Source of the DNA: Spirochaetes bacterium GWE1_32_154
GTDB lineage: Bacteria > Spirochaetota > GWE2-31-10
Length of the DNA stretch: 64,000 nt
Direction of reading: 5' to 3'
Assembly: GCA_001829315.1 (NCBI GenBank)
Contig: MIAY01000025.1
Coordinates: 62,928-126,927 of the forward strand
Made by a program: the position numbers and the translations under genes. The notes under the pieces were generated by a model, which saw only the letters and a list, made by a program, of their open reading frames with translations, was not told the DNA's origin and made no database searches. Below are positions 25,475-33,367 of this stretch, piece after piece; within the stretch, counting starts at the first letter, position 1; every line of letters starts with the position of its first letter.

Positions 25475-26749
25475 ATGGAAGTTATAAACGATTTTGAGAG
25501 AAAGACTATTTTATATATTGAAGATGAACCATATAACAGATTGTTAGTAAAAAAGATATTAGGTTTACATCAAATTGATGTCCTGGAAGCAGAAGATGGT
25601 TTATCTGGTTTAGAGATAGCACAAAGAAGAAAAGTTGATTTAATATTACTGGATATTAATATGGAAGGTATGAACGGGTATGAAATTGCAACCCGTTTGA
25701 GATCTATTGAAATGACCAAAGAAACGCCACTTGTTGCGTTAACGGCAAATGTTCTTCAGCGAGCAAGAGACAGGTCACTTATTTCGGGATGTGACGGGTT
25801 TATTACAAAACCTATTGATCAGGAGACGTTTATTCCGCTGATCAATGAATATATGAACGGAAGGAAAGATTTTGTTGATTCAAATAAAATTGAACAATTG
25901 ATGAAAGAAAATAATAAAGAACTTGTTTATCATTTAGAAAAAGAAATCAAAGAGTTAAAACGGGCGAATGATGAATTAAAAGAGTTGGATAAGTTAAAAT
26001 CTGATTTTATTTCATTGGCATCACATGAGTTAAGAACACCCTTAGTGACAATTGTCGGGTATACCGGTTTATTGTTAAGTAAAAGACTTGGAGACATAGC
26101 TCCGAATCATGAGAAAATATTAAAAATTGTTGAACGAAATTCAAAAAGACTTGAAAAAATAGTAAAAGATCTTTTTACATTAAATATGATAGATAAAGAT
26201 TCTGATTTTCTCGAAAAATCAGAGGTTTCTATTCCCGAACTTGTAACGGATGTTATTGATGATTTACTTCTTGTTTTTGAAGAGAGGGAATTGACTTGCA
26301 ATTATCATTTTGAGGGGGAGATACCCAAAGTGTTTTGTGATGATAATAAAATAGCTCAGGTTATTGATGCTGTCATGGGGAATGCAATTAAATATACACC
26401 AAATGGCGGTACAATTGATATGTATGTGAGATACCCGTCTAATAATATTTTAAGACGATTTGATCTTGATGCAGAAAAGTATGTTGAAATAGTCATAAAA
26501 GACTCAGGTATTGGCATTCCGGATAATAAGTTAATCAAAATATTTGACAAATTTGTTGAGCTTGGTGATATTGAAAAACACCATAGTTCAGATGTTGAAT
26601 TTATGGGTGGGGGAACAGGGTTAGGTCTTTCAATAAGCAAAGCAGTGATTGAAAAACACCATGGTGTTATTTGGGCTGAGAATCGAAGATCATCTCAAGG
26701 GGCAAAATTTTATATAATTTTACCGATTAAGTCCGGTTATAATGATTGA
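25475..26749 (+). CDS. response-regulator/histidine-kinase fusion (REC-HisKA-HATPase)
   Basis: About 424 residues from ATG 25475 (GGTGG upstream); ATG 25451 is in frame but lacks a ribosome-binding site. An N-terminal receiver domain (residues 8-125) has ILYIEDEPYN, the phosphoacceptor LILLDINMEGMNGYE, and ITKP. A short coiled-coil links it to HisKA with FISLASHELRTPLVTIVGYT, then a complete HATPase: N box VMGNAIKYTPNGG, G1 DSGIGIPDN, G2 GGGTGLGLSISK. It is cytoplasmic, with no sensor domain. The receiver at the N-terminus suggests it takes a phosphoryl group from, or is gated by, another kinase. It overlaps the convergent atypical kinase by 13 bp. Confidence 0.93.
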   Translation: MEVINDFERKTILYIEDEPYNRLLVKKILGLHQIDVLEAEDGLSGLEIAQRRKVDLILLDINMEGMNGYEIATRLRSIEMTKETPLVALTANVLQRARDRSLISGCDGFITKPIDQETFIPLINEYMNGRKDFVDSNKIEQLMKENNKELVYHLEKEIKELKRANDELKELDKLKSDFISLASHELRTPLVTIVGYTGLLLSKRLGDIAPNHEKILKIVERNSKRLEKIVKDLFTLNMIDKDSDFLEKSEVSIPELVTDVIDDLLLVFEERELTCNYHFEGEIPKVFCDDNKIAQVIDAVMGNAIKYTPNGGTIDMYVRYPSNNILRRFDLDAEKYVEIVIKDSGIGIPDNKLIKIFDKFVELGDIEKHHSSDVEFMGGGTGLGLSISKAVIEKHHGVIWAENRRSSQGAKFYIILPIKSGYND

Positions 26750-27447
26750 ATTGGTATAATAATTTTAAAACCATGCTGAGTTTTTATATTTGATTGTATG
26801 ACATCAAGCTCTGCAGCCCATTTTTTCCCATAGAGGTAATGTATTGTTCCATTGTATTCTTTTATAAGTTTTTCAATAAACATAGGTGCAAGACTTCTTT
26901 TCCCTTTAAGTATTTCATCAAAGGAAAAATAATCAGATTCAATGTAAATAGGTGTTGATGTGTCATGGTAATAAAATAAGAGTGCTTTGTCGTTAATAAA
27001 TAAATCAATGTTAATTTGTCTGTTTGTTACTGATTTCATACCTTTTAAAGAAAATTGAAAGAAATTATCGAGAATTCTGGTAAATATACCTTGGGGTAGT
27101 TTTAGTATTGTGTCGTCTTTTAAATTATTATTAATAATAATTTGTTTGTCGTTTATTATGTCGAAATTCTGTTTAATAAATATTTCATATTCTTTTTTGA
27201 TGAAAACGGATTCAATTGGCATATCAAGTGTATCCATCATAAAATAATCAATATTTGATAAAAGTTGTTCTATATGCATTCCTGATAAAATAATATTTTT
27301 TATATATGATCTGACTTCTTCGTTGATCGATTCATCAATTTGTAAAATTGATGAAAAACCGATAATAATATTAAGAGGGTTTCTAATATCATGAATAATC
27401 TGAGGTATTGCTTTTCCAAAATATTTTTCTTTTTCTTCTTTGTTCAT
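26737..27447 (-). CDS. atypical histidine kinase with degenerate ATPase domain
   Basis: 236 residues, no membrane segment or sensor domain. The H box is clear near residue 18 (IIHDIRNPLNIIIGFSSIL). The C-terminal part has an N-box-like FTRILDNFFQFSLKG and a G2-like ELDVIQSNIKTQHGFKIIIP. The G1 box (DxGxG) reads YYHDTSTPIYI, and the GxGLGL motif cannot be found (SLAPMFIEKLIKEYNGTIHY occupies its place). ATP binding is therefore doubtful. It could act as a phosphotransfer or dimerisation partner for the neighbouring receiver-kinase, whose gene it meets tail to tail; that partnership is inferred only from position. AAAGG precedes ATG. Confidence 0.75.
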   Translation of the reverse strand: MNKEEKEKYFGKAIPQIIHDIRNPLNIIIGFSSILQIDESINEEVRSYIKNIILSGMHIEQLLSNIDYFMMDTLDMPIESVFIKKEYEIFIKQNFDIINDKQIIINNNLKDDTILKLPQGIFTRILDNFFQFSLKGMKSVTNRQINIDLFINDKALLFYYHDTSTPIYIESDYFSFDEILKGKRSLAPMFIEKLIKEYNGTIHYLYGKKWAAELDVIQSNIKTQHGFKIIIPIQSL

Positions 27448-27516
27448 AAAAACCTTTATTATAATTATTTTCCAACAATGAGATACGTATAAAACTTTAT
27501 CATATTATATTTATTT

Positions 27517-28602
27517 TTATCTAAAAGGCAAGCATAAAGCATTAATTTTTATATTTAAATTTTGAATAACATCTAAAGCCATTTTATTTGTAATTTTGTC
27601 CCGTGGTTCGCTGTGTGCGGGGGCATCACCTATAATAAAAGCAGTTCTTTTTGCGTCATTATTAAAATTTACTTGACTTAAATTATACATTGCTTCATTG
27701 AGTGCTTCTGGAACATCCTGTCCGCCTTCAATTTTTTCGGAATATAATTGATTGAAAATATCATCCATATTATCAGATAGTTCAACAATTTTCGTAATAT
27801 ATTTTTCACCATAATCTCTATAGAAAATAAATCCTATTCTAAAATATTTTACTTTTTTTGAAATCTCAATACAGATTTCAGGAAAAACTTTTTTGAAAGA
27901 AGGAAATTCTTCAATCATTGATGAAGTAGTATCAATTAAAAATACAATATCCTGTTTAGGAGCAATGCTGATATTCTCAGGAATTATTTTTTTAAAGAAA
28001 TCATCGTTATTATCATCAATGTTTTTAATTATTATTTTGCCGGTATTTTTCATATCTTCTAAAAATTTTTTGTTATATCGCGCATCGGTAATAAATAAGT
28101 CCAGTGTAATCCATTGATCTTTAAATTGACCTTCATAATTAGCATATTTTTGTTCAAATATTCTTAGATTTATTCTTATTCCCGGTTTTATGTTGATTTC
28201 ACCTTTTCTGCTCCAGTCATATCCAAATAAAACTTTTTCAGGTAAAAAATATCTAAAAGCCTGTCCTAGTGTTTCGTGTTTTTCCGTCGTTGAGTCAACA
28301 AGAAAAAACGCATCATATCGGGTGCTGAGTTCTTTTCCATCAAGTATTCTTTTTTCATCGCTATTGGCTTCAAAGTATTTTTCAGTTCTTAATCCATAAT
28401 TAGTCTTTTTGCTATCTGCCCATTTTTGCGATTCTGTTAAAAGTATTGACTCGATATCATCTTTTTTTCTGATAAATAATTCGTATCCGCTGTCAGATTT
28501 AGTAAATACATAGTCATTCTTATTGATTATGGGATTCCATGCAAAACAATTTACTGAAATAAGAATTAATATGGTACTGTATAAAATTATTATATTTTTC
28601 AT
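27517..28602 (-). CDS. exported von Willebrand factor type A domain protein
   Basis: About 361 residues from ATG 28602, with a signal peptide (IILYSTILILISVNCFAW). The N-terminal 200 residues are an unassigned beta-rich region. The C-terminal 160 form a VWA domain: DIVFLIDTTSSM carries the metal-binding MIDAS D-x-T-x-S, and GGQDVPEALNEAMYNL and RTAFIIGDAPAHS supply the other positions. Such domains bind protein partners through a divalent metal. It is probably periplasmic or surface-exposed. No good ribosome-binding site precedes the ATG; a TTG at 28620 is an alternative. It diverges from the CPBP gene. Confidence 0.78.
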   Translation of the reverse strand: MKNIIILYSTILILISVNCFAWNPIINKNDYVFTKSDSGYELFIRKKDDIESILLTESQKWADSKKTNYGLRTEKYFEANSDEKRILDGKELSTRYDAFFLVDSTTEKHETLGQAFRYFLPEKVLFGYDWSRKGEINIKPGIRINLRIFEQKYANYEGQFKDQWITLDLFITDARYNKKFLEDMKNTGKIIIKNIDDNNDDFFKKIIPENISIAPKQDIVFLIDTTSSMIEEFPSFKKVFPEICIEISKKVKYFRIGFIFYRDYGEKYITKIVELSDNMDDIFNQLYSEKIEGGQDVPEALNEAMYNLSQVNFNNDAKRTAFIIGDAPAHSEPRDKITNKMALDVIQNLNIKINALCLPFR

Positions 28603-28636
28603 ATTAAAATTGTCGGACAAAAGGAGTTTAAATATA

Positions 28637-29194
28637 ATGAGTAAAAACTATAAACCATTACTTTTTTATGTAATGTTTTTATTCTTAACCATTTTGTTGA
28701 TTGTAATTTTTAAATTCAATCAATTTTTGCGATGTACATACAGTATACTTGGATTTTTAGGAATATTTTTCTTTTTATTTATTGTATTCATATTTGATCG
28801 TCTATTTCGTAACTCAGAACGAAATGAATTAAATAAGCATTTATATGATACGTTGTTAGGGGGCGATCGATCTCTTATATTTAACTTTATTATATCAGTG
28901 ACAGGTTCATTTTCGGAGGAATTGTTTTTTAGGGTTTTCTTATTTTCATTGTTGCATATAGTTATAGGATTAAATGCTTATGTGACAATTGCGATTATTT
29001 CTATTTTATTTGGGGTGATGCATTTTACTCAAGGTAAATTAGTGTTCATTTTGTCGTTATTGTCATCTATTTATTTTTTTTTACTTATGATTATAACAAA
29101 AAGTTTTGTATATCCGGCAATAGCTCATACTCTATTAAACTTTATAGAGTTAGAATTGATACGAATTGAGAAAAATAAAAAAAAACCTGCATAA
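28637..29194 (+). CDS. CPBP family intramembrane metalloprotease homologue
   Basis: About 185 residues from ATG 28637, supported by AAGGAG upstream; longer in-frame starts to 28523 overlap the divergent VWA gene and are not preferred. Five to six membrane segments. The three CAAX-protease/bacteriocin-processing (CPBP, Abi) motifs are present: SFSEELFFRVFLF (EE-x3-R), FGVMHFTQG (F-x3-H) and YPAIAHTLLNF (H-x3-N). These form the glutamate-based intramembrane protease site. Substrate unknown. The stop codon lies inside a terminator hairpin. Confidence 0.86.
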   Translation: MSKNYKPLLFYVMFLFLTILLIVIFKFNQFLRCTYSILGFLGIFFFLFIVFIFDRLFRNSERNELNKHLYDTLLGGDRSLIFNFIISVTGSFSEELFFRVFLFSLLHIVIGLNAYVTIAIISILFGVMHFTQGKLVFILSLLSSIYFFLLMIITKSFVYPAIAHTLLNFIELELIRIEKNKKKPA

Positions 29195-29205
29195 TGCAGG
29201 TTTTT
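29181..29205. terminator. bidirectional rho-independent terminator
   Basis: AAAAACCTGC and GCAGGTTTTT form a 10-bp stem around ATAAT, with T runs on both strands. It ends the CPBP gene on the plus strand, overlapping its stop codon, and the rplY gene on the minus strand. Confidence 0.85.
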
Positions 29206-29217
29206 ATTATGTATGTA

Positions 29218-29796
29218 TTACGCTTCTGTTGTAGCGACAGGAGCTTCTGTTGTAGTTCCTGAAATAGAAACAATAACTTCATCAAGGTGTGTTAAAATTT
29301 TATATTTTTTATCTAAATTTAAATCTTTAACATGAATGTTTTGATTCAAGTCAAGTTTGGAAATGTCAATATCTAAATGTGTTACAATATCAGCAGGTTT
29401 ACATTCAACTTCAATTTTACTTAAATGAGTATCGAGAACCCCGCCTTTTTTAACACCTATAGGTGAACCAATAAGGGTAAGAGGTATTGTAACATGAGTG
29501 TTTTGACCTTTTTTAAGTTCAAAAAAATCAATATGAATAAATTCATTTCTTAAATAGTTTTTATCATAGTCCTTAATTAAGGTTTCATATGATTTTCCTT
29601 CATAAACAAGAGTTATAACTGTTGATTTTGTTAACTTAGGATACATTTTCATAAATGATCTTGAAGTGATTAATATATTAGTATTTTTACCTTGACCATA
29701 GATGATTGATGGGATAAAACCATCTCTTCTATATCTTTTTGATGCTTCTTTTTTTAGTAGTTCTCTCTTTGTAGCTTCTAAAACAAATTCTGACAT
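29218..29796 (-). CDS. rplY: 50S ribosomal protein bL25 (Ctc family)
   Basis: 192 residues, the long CTC form: an N-terminal bL25 domain that binds 5S rRNA (residues 1-95) plus the TL5-type C-terminal domain. Diagnostic stretches are RRDGFIPSIIYGQGKNT near residue 23, FIHIDFFELKKGQNTHVTIP, and GGVLDTHLSKIEVECKPADI. The tail TTTEAPVATTEA is a short repeat-like extension. AAGGAG lies upstream. It is immediately downstream of a tRNA-Gln gene and ispE on the same strand, an arrangement I associate with spirochaetes, where pth or spoVG often joins it; neither is present here. Confidence 0.96.
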   Translation of the reverse strand: MSEFVLEATKRELLKKEASKRYRRDGFIPSIIYGQGKNTNILITSRSFMKMYPKLTKSTVITLVYEGKSYETLIKDYDKNYLRNEFIHIDFFELKKGQNTHVTIPLTLIGSPIGVKKGGVLDTHLSKIEVECKPADIVTHLDIDISKLDLNQNIHVKDLNLDKKYKILTHLDEVIVSISGTTTEAPVATTEA

Positions 29797-29861
29797 TTAA
29801 TGTATTCTCCTTAAAAAAAACAAGATTGTATCAATTATATGCACCGGAAAGGTGAAAAAAA

Positions 29862-29934
29862 CTGGGTCGGCAGGATTCGAACCTGCGGAATGACGGGATC
29901 AAAACCCGTTGGCTTACCACTTGCCGACGACCCA
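29862..29934 (-). tRNA. tRNA-Gln (anticodon TTG)
   Basis: On the minus strand the sequence begins TGGGTCG and folds into a full cloverleaf. The acceptor stem TGGGTCG pairs with CGACCCA. The anticodon stem ACGGG/CCCGT holds the loop TTTTGAT, giving anticodon TTG. The T arm contains GGTTCGAATCC. The discriminator base is G, as expected for Gln, and CCA is not encoded. It lies between ispE and rplY and is probably processed from their joint transcript. Confidence 0.96.
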
Positions 29935-29988
29935 ATAATGTGCGCATTATAGTAGTATTTCTTAATGATGTCAAGAGTGATTAAACAA

Positions 29989-30852
29989 TTAAAATCTGAA
30001 AGAAACTGCTTGAATCTTATAACCTTTTCCTTTTAAAATATCAATACTTTTATTTATTTTTTCGTTATTAATTGCAAACCCCATCATTGTTGAGCCGGAA
30101 CCTGACATTAATACAGCATCGAGTCCGGTTTTGAGCATTTCATTTTTAATATTAAACAATGCAGGGCATTGTTTAAATATTGGGATTTCAAATTTATTGT
30201 AAAGAGAATGAATTATTAATGGGATGTTGTTGGATTGAATACCCGTAACCATGTTATTAAACATTTTTTTTGACGAGTAACTTTCGCAGGAGAGTTTCAT
30301 TTCGTCTAAATATTTATAAGCATCAGAGGTTGGTACTTTTTCATCCGGGATAACAATGATTGCATTTAAATGTGTCATCGGTGTTTTTATTGGTGATAAT
30401 AGTTCTCCATAACCAAAAACTTTTTGAGTTTTAGACTGAATAAAATAGGGGACATCAGCTCCAATCGTTTTTGCTATTTTAATTAATTCTTTTTTTGAAA
30501 ATTCATTTTTGTTTTGTTTATTTAGAATTTTTAAAATAGCAGCGGCATTTGATGAACCGCCACCCATTCCGCCACCAATTGGGATTTTTTTATTTATATC
30601 AATATGTATTCCTATTTTTGGTCTATTTGAAAAACGATAATAAGCTTGATACGCTTTTGTTAATAAATTATCGACCGGAAGATTATTTTCTTTGTCAGTT
30701 ACTTCAATGGTTTTAGTCTCATTTATTGAATAGTCTAATGTGTCAAATAAGTCTGTTTCAAGAAATATGCTTTTTATACCATGGTATCCATTTTTATAAA
30801 CGGATACAACATCAAGAAATATATTTACTTTTGCATAACTTTTATAAATCAT
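29989..30852 (-). CDS. ispE: 4-diphosphocytidyl-2-C-methyl-D-erythritol kinase
   Basis: 287 residues of the GHMP kinase fold. The N-terminus YKSYAKVNIFLDV, the ATP-binding PIGGGMGGGSSNAAAIL (near residue 90), ADVPYFI, and the C-terminal AVLMSGSGSTMMGF are the IspE signatures. It phosphorylates CDP-methylerythritol in the non-mevalonate isoprenoid pathway. It is 12 bp downstream of the P-loop/Asp23 gene and upstream of tRNA-Gln. The organism therefore probably uses the MEP pathway, although no other MEP gene is in the window. Confidence 0.95.
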   Translation of the reverse strand: MIYKSYAKVNIFLDVVSVYKNGYHGIKSIFLETDLFDTLDYSINETKTIEVTDKENNLPVDNLLTKAYQAYYRFSNRPKIGIHIDINKKIPIGGGMGGGSSNAAAILKILNKQNKNEFSKKELIKIAKTIGADVPYFIQSKTQKVFGYGELLSPIKTPMTHLNAIIVIPDEKVPTSDAYKYLDEMKLSCESYSSKKMFNNMVTGIQSNNIPLIIHSLYNKFEIPIFKQCPALFNIKNEMLKTGLDAVLMSGSGSTMMGFAINNEKINKSIDILKGKGYKIQAVSFRF

Positions 30853-30864
30853 TTTTTTTCCTTA

Positions 30865-31743
30865 TTATAAAGGGTGTCCTGTAGATTTTTTTATTTCAAT
30901 ATTTACAACTTTGATATTTAATCCAGTAAAATCATTAATTTTATCTTTAATGACGTTTTGGAGTCGTATAAAGTCTGATGGATTGTTTGACGAGTAATTA
31001 GCAGCCACATCAAGATGTATCGCATAATTTTCCGGAGTTTCATCGAGTTTTACTTTTAATACCACTATATCGGTTGAATATTCTGCAACGCAGTGGGTTA
31101 TCATTTGAACTATAGCTTCTTCCGAAATTGAAATTTTACCTTCAGTTCCAAAGTTTGGTCTGATTATTGTTTTTTCGTAGGTTTTTTGTTTTTTTGTTCT
31201 GAATAAACCGCTCGTTTTTTCGTTGTTAAACATATGAAGGGCATGTAAAACTAAATTCGGATATTTTTTTTTAACTTCAATTAAAGGAATCGGTATGACA
31301 TGTTTTCCTTCTTTTACTCTGCTTTTTCTTGCTGTTTTTATTTCTTCTTCAGTTGCAATGTCTTCAATTTTAATAATTTTAACCGGTGATTTGAGATGAA
31401 GTCTCTCCATTATTTTGTAAAACATATTATCACTTGTTGCTAATATTAATATTGAATTGTATCGTTCTTCAATTAACTTTTTTCTTACTTCACGGGCATG
31501 TTTTGTTTCAAAAAAAATTGCCCGTTTTACTGCCGTAATATGAAGTTTCTCTTCTTTTGCTGATTTACCTGCTAAGATTTTTTGTCCTTTCAGCAGTAAT
31601 CCATCATCAATTATAAATTGTATATTATATTTTTCAGCTACAAGGAAAGCTCTAAAACTTTTACCGGTTCCAGGTCCGCCAACAAGACCGTATATTTTTT
31701 TAGGTTGTATTGCCCAAATAAGATCTTTGAAAATATTAGCCAT
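30865..31743 (-). CDS. P-loop NTPase fused to an Asp23/Gls24-like domain
   Basis: 292 residues, soluble. The N-terminal half has a Walker A, GLVGGPGTGKSFRAF (near residue 19), a likely Walker B-like strand (SILILATSD), and basic helices (KKLIEERYN). After a linker, residues 200-290 resemble the Asp23/Gls24 (DUF322) fold: FGTEGKISISEEAIVQMITH, then VVLKVKLDETPENYAIHLDV, then LNIKVVNIEIKK. Asp23-like proteins are usually small membrane-associated or envelope-stress proteins, so this fusion is unusual. It is first in an operon with ispE, tRNA-Gln and rplY. Function unknown. Confidence 0.72.
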   Translation of the reverse strand: MANIFKDLIWAIQPKKIYGLVGGPGTGKSFRAFLVAEKYNIQFIIDDGLLLKGQKILAGKSAKEEKLHITAVKRAIFFETKHAREVRKKLIEERYNSILILATSDNMFYKIMERLHLKSPVKIIKIEDIATEEEIKTARKSRVKEGKHVIPIPLIEVKKKYPNLVLHALHMFNNEKTSGLFRTKKQKTYEKTIIRPNFGTEGKISISEEAIVQMITHCVAEYSTDIVVLKVKLDETPENYAIHLDVAANYSSNNPSDFIRLQNVIKDKINDFTGLNIKVVNIEIKKSTGHPL

Positions 31744-31853
31744 TACTTAATACCCCATGCATTATATATATCAAAAAATATTAAAAAAATCTAATTAAAT
31801 TAGTGTTATTGCAAAACATACACCAGTTTATAGAAAAAAATGAAATTTTATTA

Positions 31854-31993
31854 GAGCTTCTTGCAAAAATACTCTTTTTTATCTCGAATTTTTTCAAGAA
31901 GCTTTTTATAATGCGATTTTATCGCATATGGCGAAAACATAAAAAAAGTACCCTTTTTTTTCATCGAGTACTCTTTATTTTTGTAAAAGCCTC
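31854..31993. mobile_element. MITE-like inverted-repeat element, copy A
   Basis: 140 bp bounded by imperfect 17-bp inverted ends: GAGCTTCTTGCAAAAAT (31854-31870), and ATTTTTGTAAAAGCCTC (31977-31993), which match at 13 of 17 positions when the second is reversed. The left part is itself a hairpin (arms 31855-31870 and 31888-31903) with loop containing ATCTCGA. A second hairpin, ATGCGAT-TTT-ATCGCAT, lies at 31911-31927. No protein is credibly encoded. Same layout as the element at 35375-35563. It lies directly upstream of the leaderless lipoprotein promoter. Confidence 0.6.
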
Positions 31994-32022
31994 ATTACAT
32001 ATAATTTTTTTTCACCATAAAT

Positions 32023-32051
32023 TTGACATATTAATTAAAAATTAGTATTAT
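32023..32051 (+). promoter_or_regulatory. strong promoter giving a leaderless lipoprotein transcript
   Basis: TTGACA (32023-32028), a perfect -35 hexamer, lies 17 bases before TATTAT (32046-32051). The start point predicted 7 bases after the -10 element is 32058, exactly the A of the lipoprotein ATG. No Shine-Dalgarno sequence exists in the intervening ATCAAT. The combination argues for a leaderless mRNA. Confidence 0.65.
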
Positions 32052-32057
32052 ATCAAT

Positions 32058-33266
32058 ATGAAAATATTCAAACGTTTTTTATTGTTAATTATTGTTTCTT
32101 TATTTTCCGTCTCATGTGCTGATCCTGAAAGTGAGATTGGTGAAGTGAGTATTTTATCGGTAAAACCAGTCGGAACTCATGATATTCAACCATTAGAAAC
32201 TTCAGATCAGTTAAATGTAGAAGTTGTTGCAGTACTTGATAAATTAACAGACTCTGCATTAACTACTTCTACGTGGATAATCGAAAAGATTAAATATGAT
32301 ATAGATGATGAATCTCTGAAAACAGAAAGTATTATATCTTCTGAAGACTCTGAAACTGCATATTTTCTTGAAACATCAAAAGATGGTTTAACCGCTTTTA
32401 TTTCTTTTTATCATCACGGAAGTTACAGAGTAACTTACTCAGTTACTGATTATCAAGTTGTAAAGAATTATTCTATCATTATTAAAAATGGTGAACCGGA
32501 ATTTCCTCATTTGTTTTTATCATTAAATTTATATGAAAATGAAAAAAATAAAATTCTTGAGTATCGGGGGGCAATCAATTTGGAAGTTTCCGGTGAAAGT
32601 GGCGTAAATATAATTAATGATTTGACGGTCGATAGAGTTGGTTCTTCATGGTATGATACAGATATTTCGTTAAATCCATTAAAATCTTTTACTATTCAAT
32701 CTGGTATTCCAGTTGTATATGATGATAATACTAATGATATACAATTATTATCAATTGATCAAATATTAAAAATATCAGATGAATCAGGCGAGTTGACAGA
32801 AATTAAAAGTCAGATTGATGTTACCGGTAATAAACTTACAATTGATTTAATTGATAAAAAATCATTTATTTTGTCTGATGTTTATACTGTTTTGCATTAT
32901 TGGATAAAAGGGGAGAAAGATGATGAGTATAAGTTTCTTACTAAAACAATTAAAGGTGATGAATATCCTGTTTTTGAAGAAATAGAAGATGATGGAGTAC
33001 ATTCTGCAAAGCTCTTTATCGGAAATATTGGTGTCTTTTACAGTAATACCAGGACATTTACTTATTTTAGTGTTGAAGGTTTAAGAAATTCATTTGTTGA
33101 TATAAAAAATATCAGACCATTTCCAAGTTTACCTTTTGGATATCTGGTAGGTAAATTAGGTGACTCGGGAATCCCTTTTCCAATTGGTGCTTCTTATGAA
33201 TTTATTGAAAAAACAAGTGAACCCGTTTATTATTATGATGGTGAGGAATTTGTTTTAAATAAATAA
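32058..33266 (+). CDS. lipoprotein of unknown function
   Basis: 402 residues with a lipoprotein signal (LLIIVSLFSVSC) and an acidic mature start (ADPESEIGEV). The mature part is beta-rich with many Asp, Ser, Thr and Ile residues; residues 40-160 look like an Ig-like fold (GLTAFISFYHHGSYRVTYSV). I do not recognise the family. Expression appears to use the leaderless promoter at 32023-32051, with a structured element on each side (31854-31993 and 33288-33340). Gene, promoter and elements look like a small self-contained unit. Confidence 0.75.
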   Translation: MKIFKRFLLLIIVSLFSVSCADPESEIGEVSILSVKPVGTHDIQPLETSDQLNVEVVAVLDKLTDSALTTSTWIIEKIKYDIDDESLKTESIISSEDSETAYFLETSKDGLTAFISFYHHGSYRVTYSVTDYQVVKNYSIIIKNGEPEFPHLFLSLNLYENEKNKILEYRGAINLEVSGESGVNIINDLTVDRVGSSWYDTDISLNPLKSFTIQSGIPVVYDDNTNDIQLLSIDQILKISDESGELTEIKSQIDVTGNKLTIDLIDKKSFILSDVYTVLHYWIKGEKDDEYKFLTKTIKGDEYPVFEEIEDDGVHSAKLFIGNIGVFYSNTRTFTYFSVEGLRNSFVDIKNIRPFPSLPFGYLVGKLGDSGIPFPIGASYEFIEKTSEPVYYYDGEEFVLNK

Positions 33267-33287
33267 TAATTTCAAAAAAAATTATAG

Positions 33288-33340
33288 AAAGCTTCTTGCA
33301 AAAATATTCTATATTATCTCGAATTTTTGCAAGAAGCTTT
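33288..33340. repeat. short form of the inverted-repeat element, copy B (also a terminator candidate)
   Basis: An 18-bp perfect inverted repeat, AAAGCTTCTTGCAAAAAT (33288-33305) with its complement at 33323-33340, surrounds a 17-base loop containing ATCTCGA. It lies between the convergent lipoprotein and ddl genes and could terminate both. The arms and loop match the left hairpin of copy A. Confidence 0.65.
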
Positions 33341-33367
33341 ATATTTAAAATGGTAAGTATACTGATA

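Noticed and set aside
31803-32045. 80-codon reading frame on the plus strand
   Set aside because: It spans element A, is dominated by Phe/Leu/Lys from AT runs, and has no ribosome-binding site.
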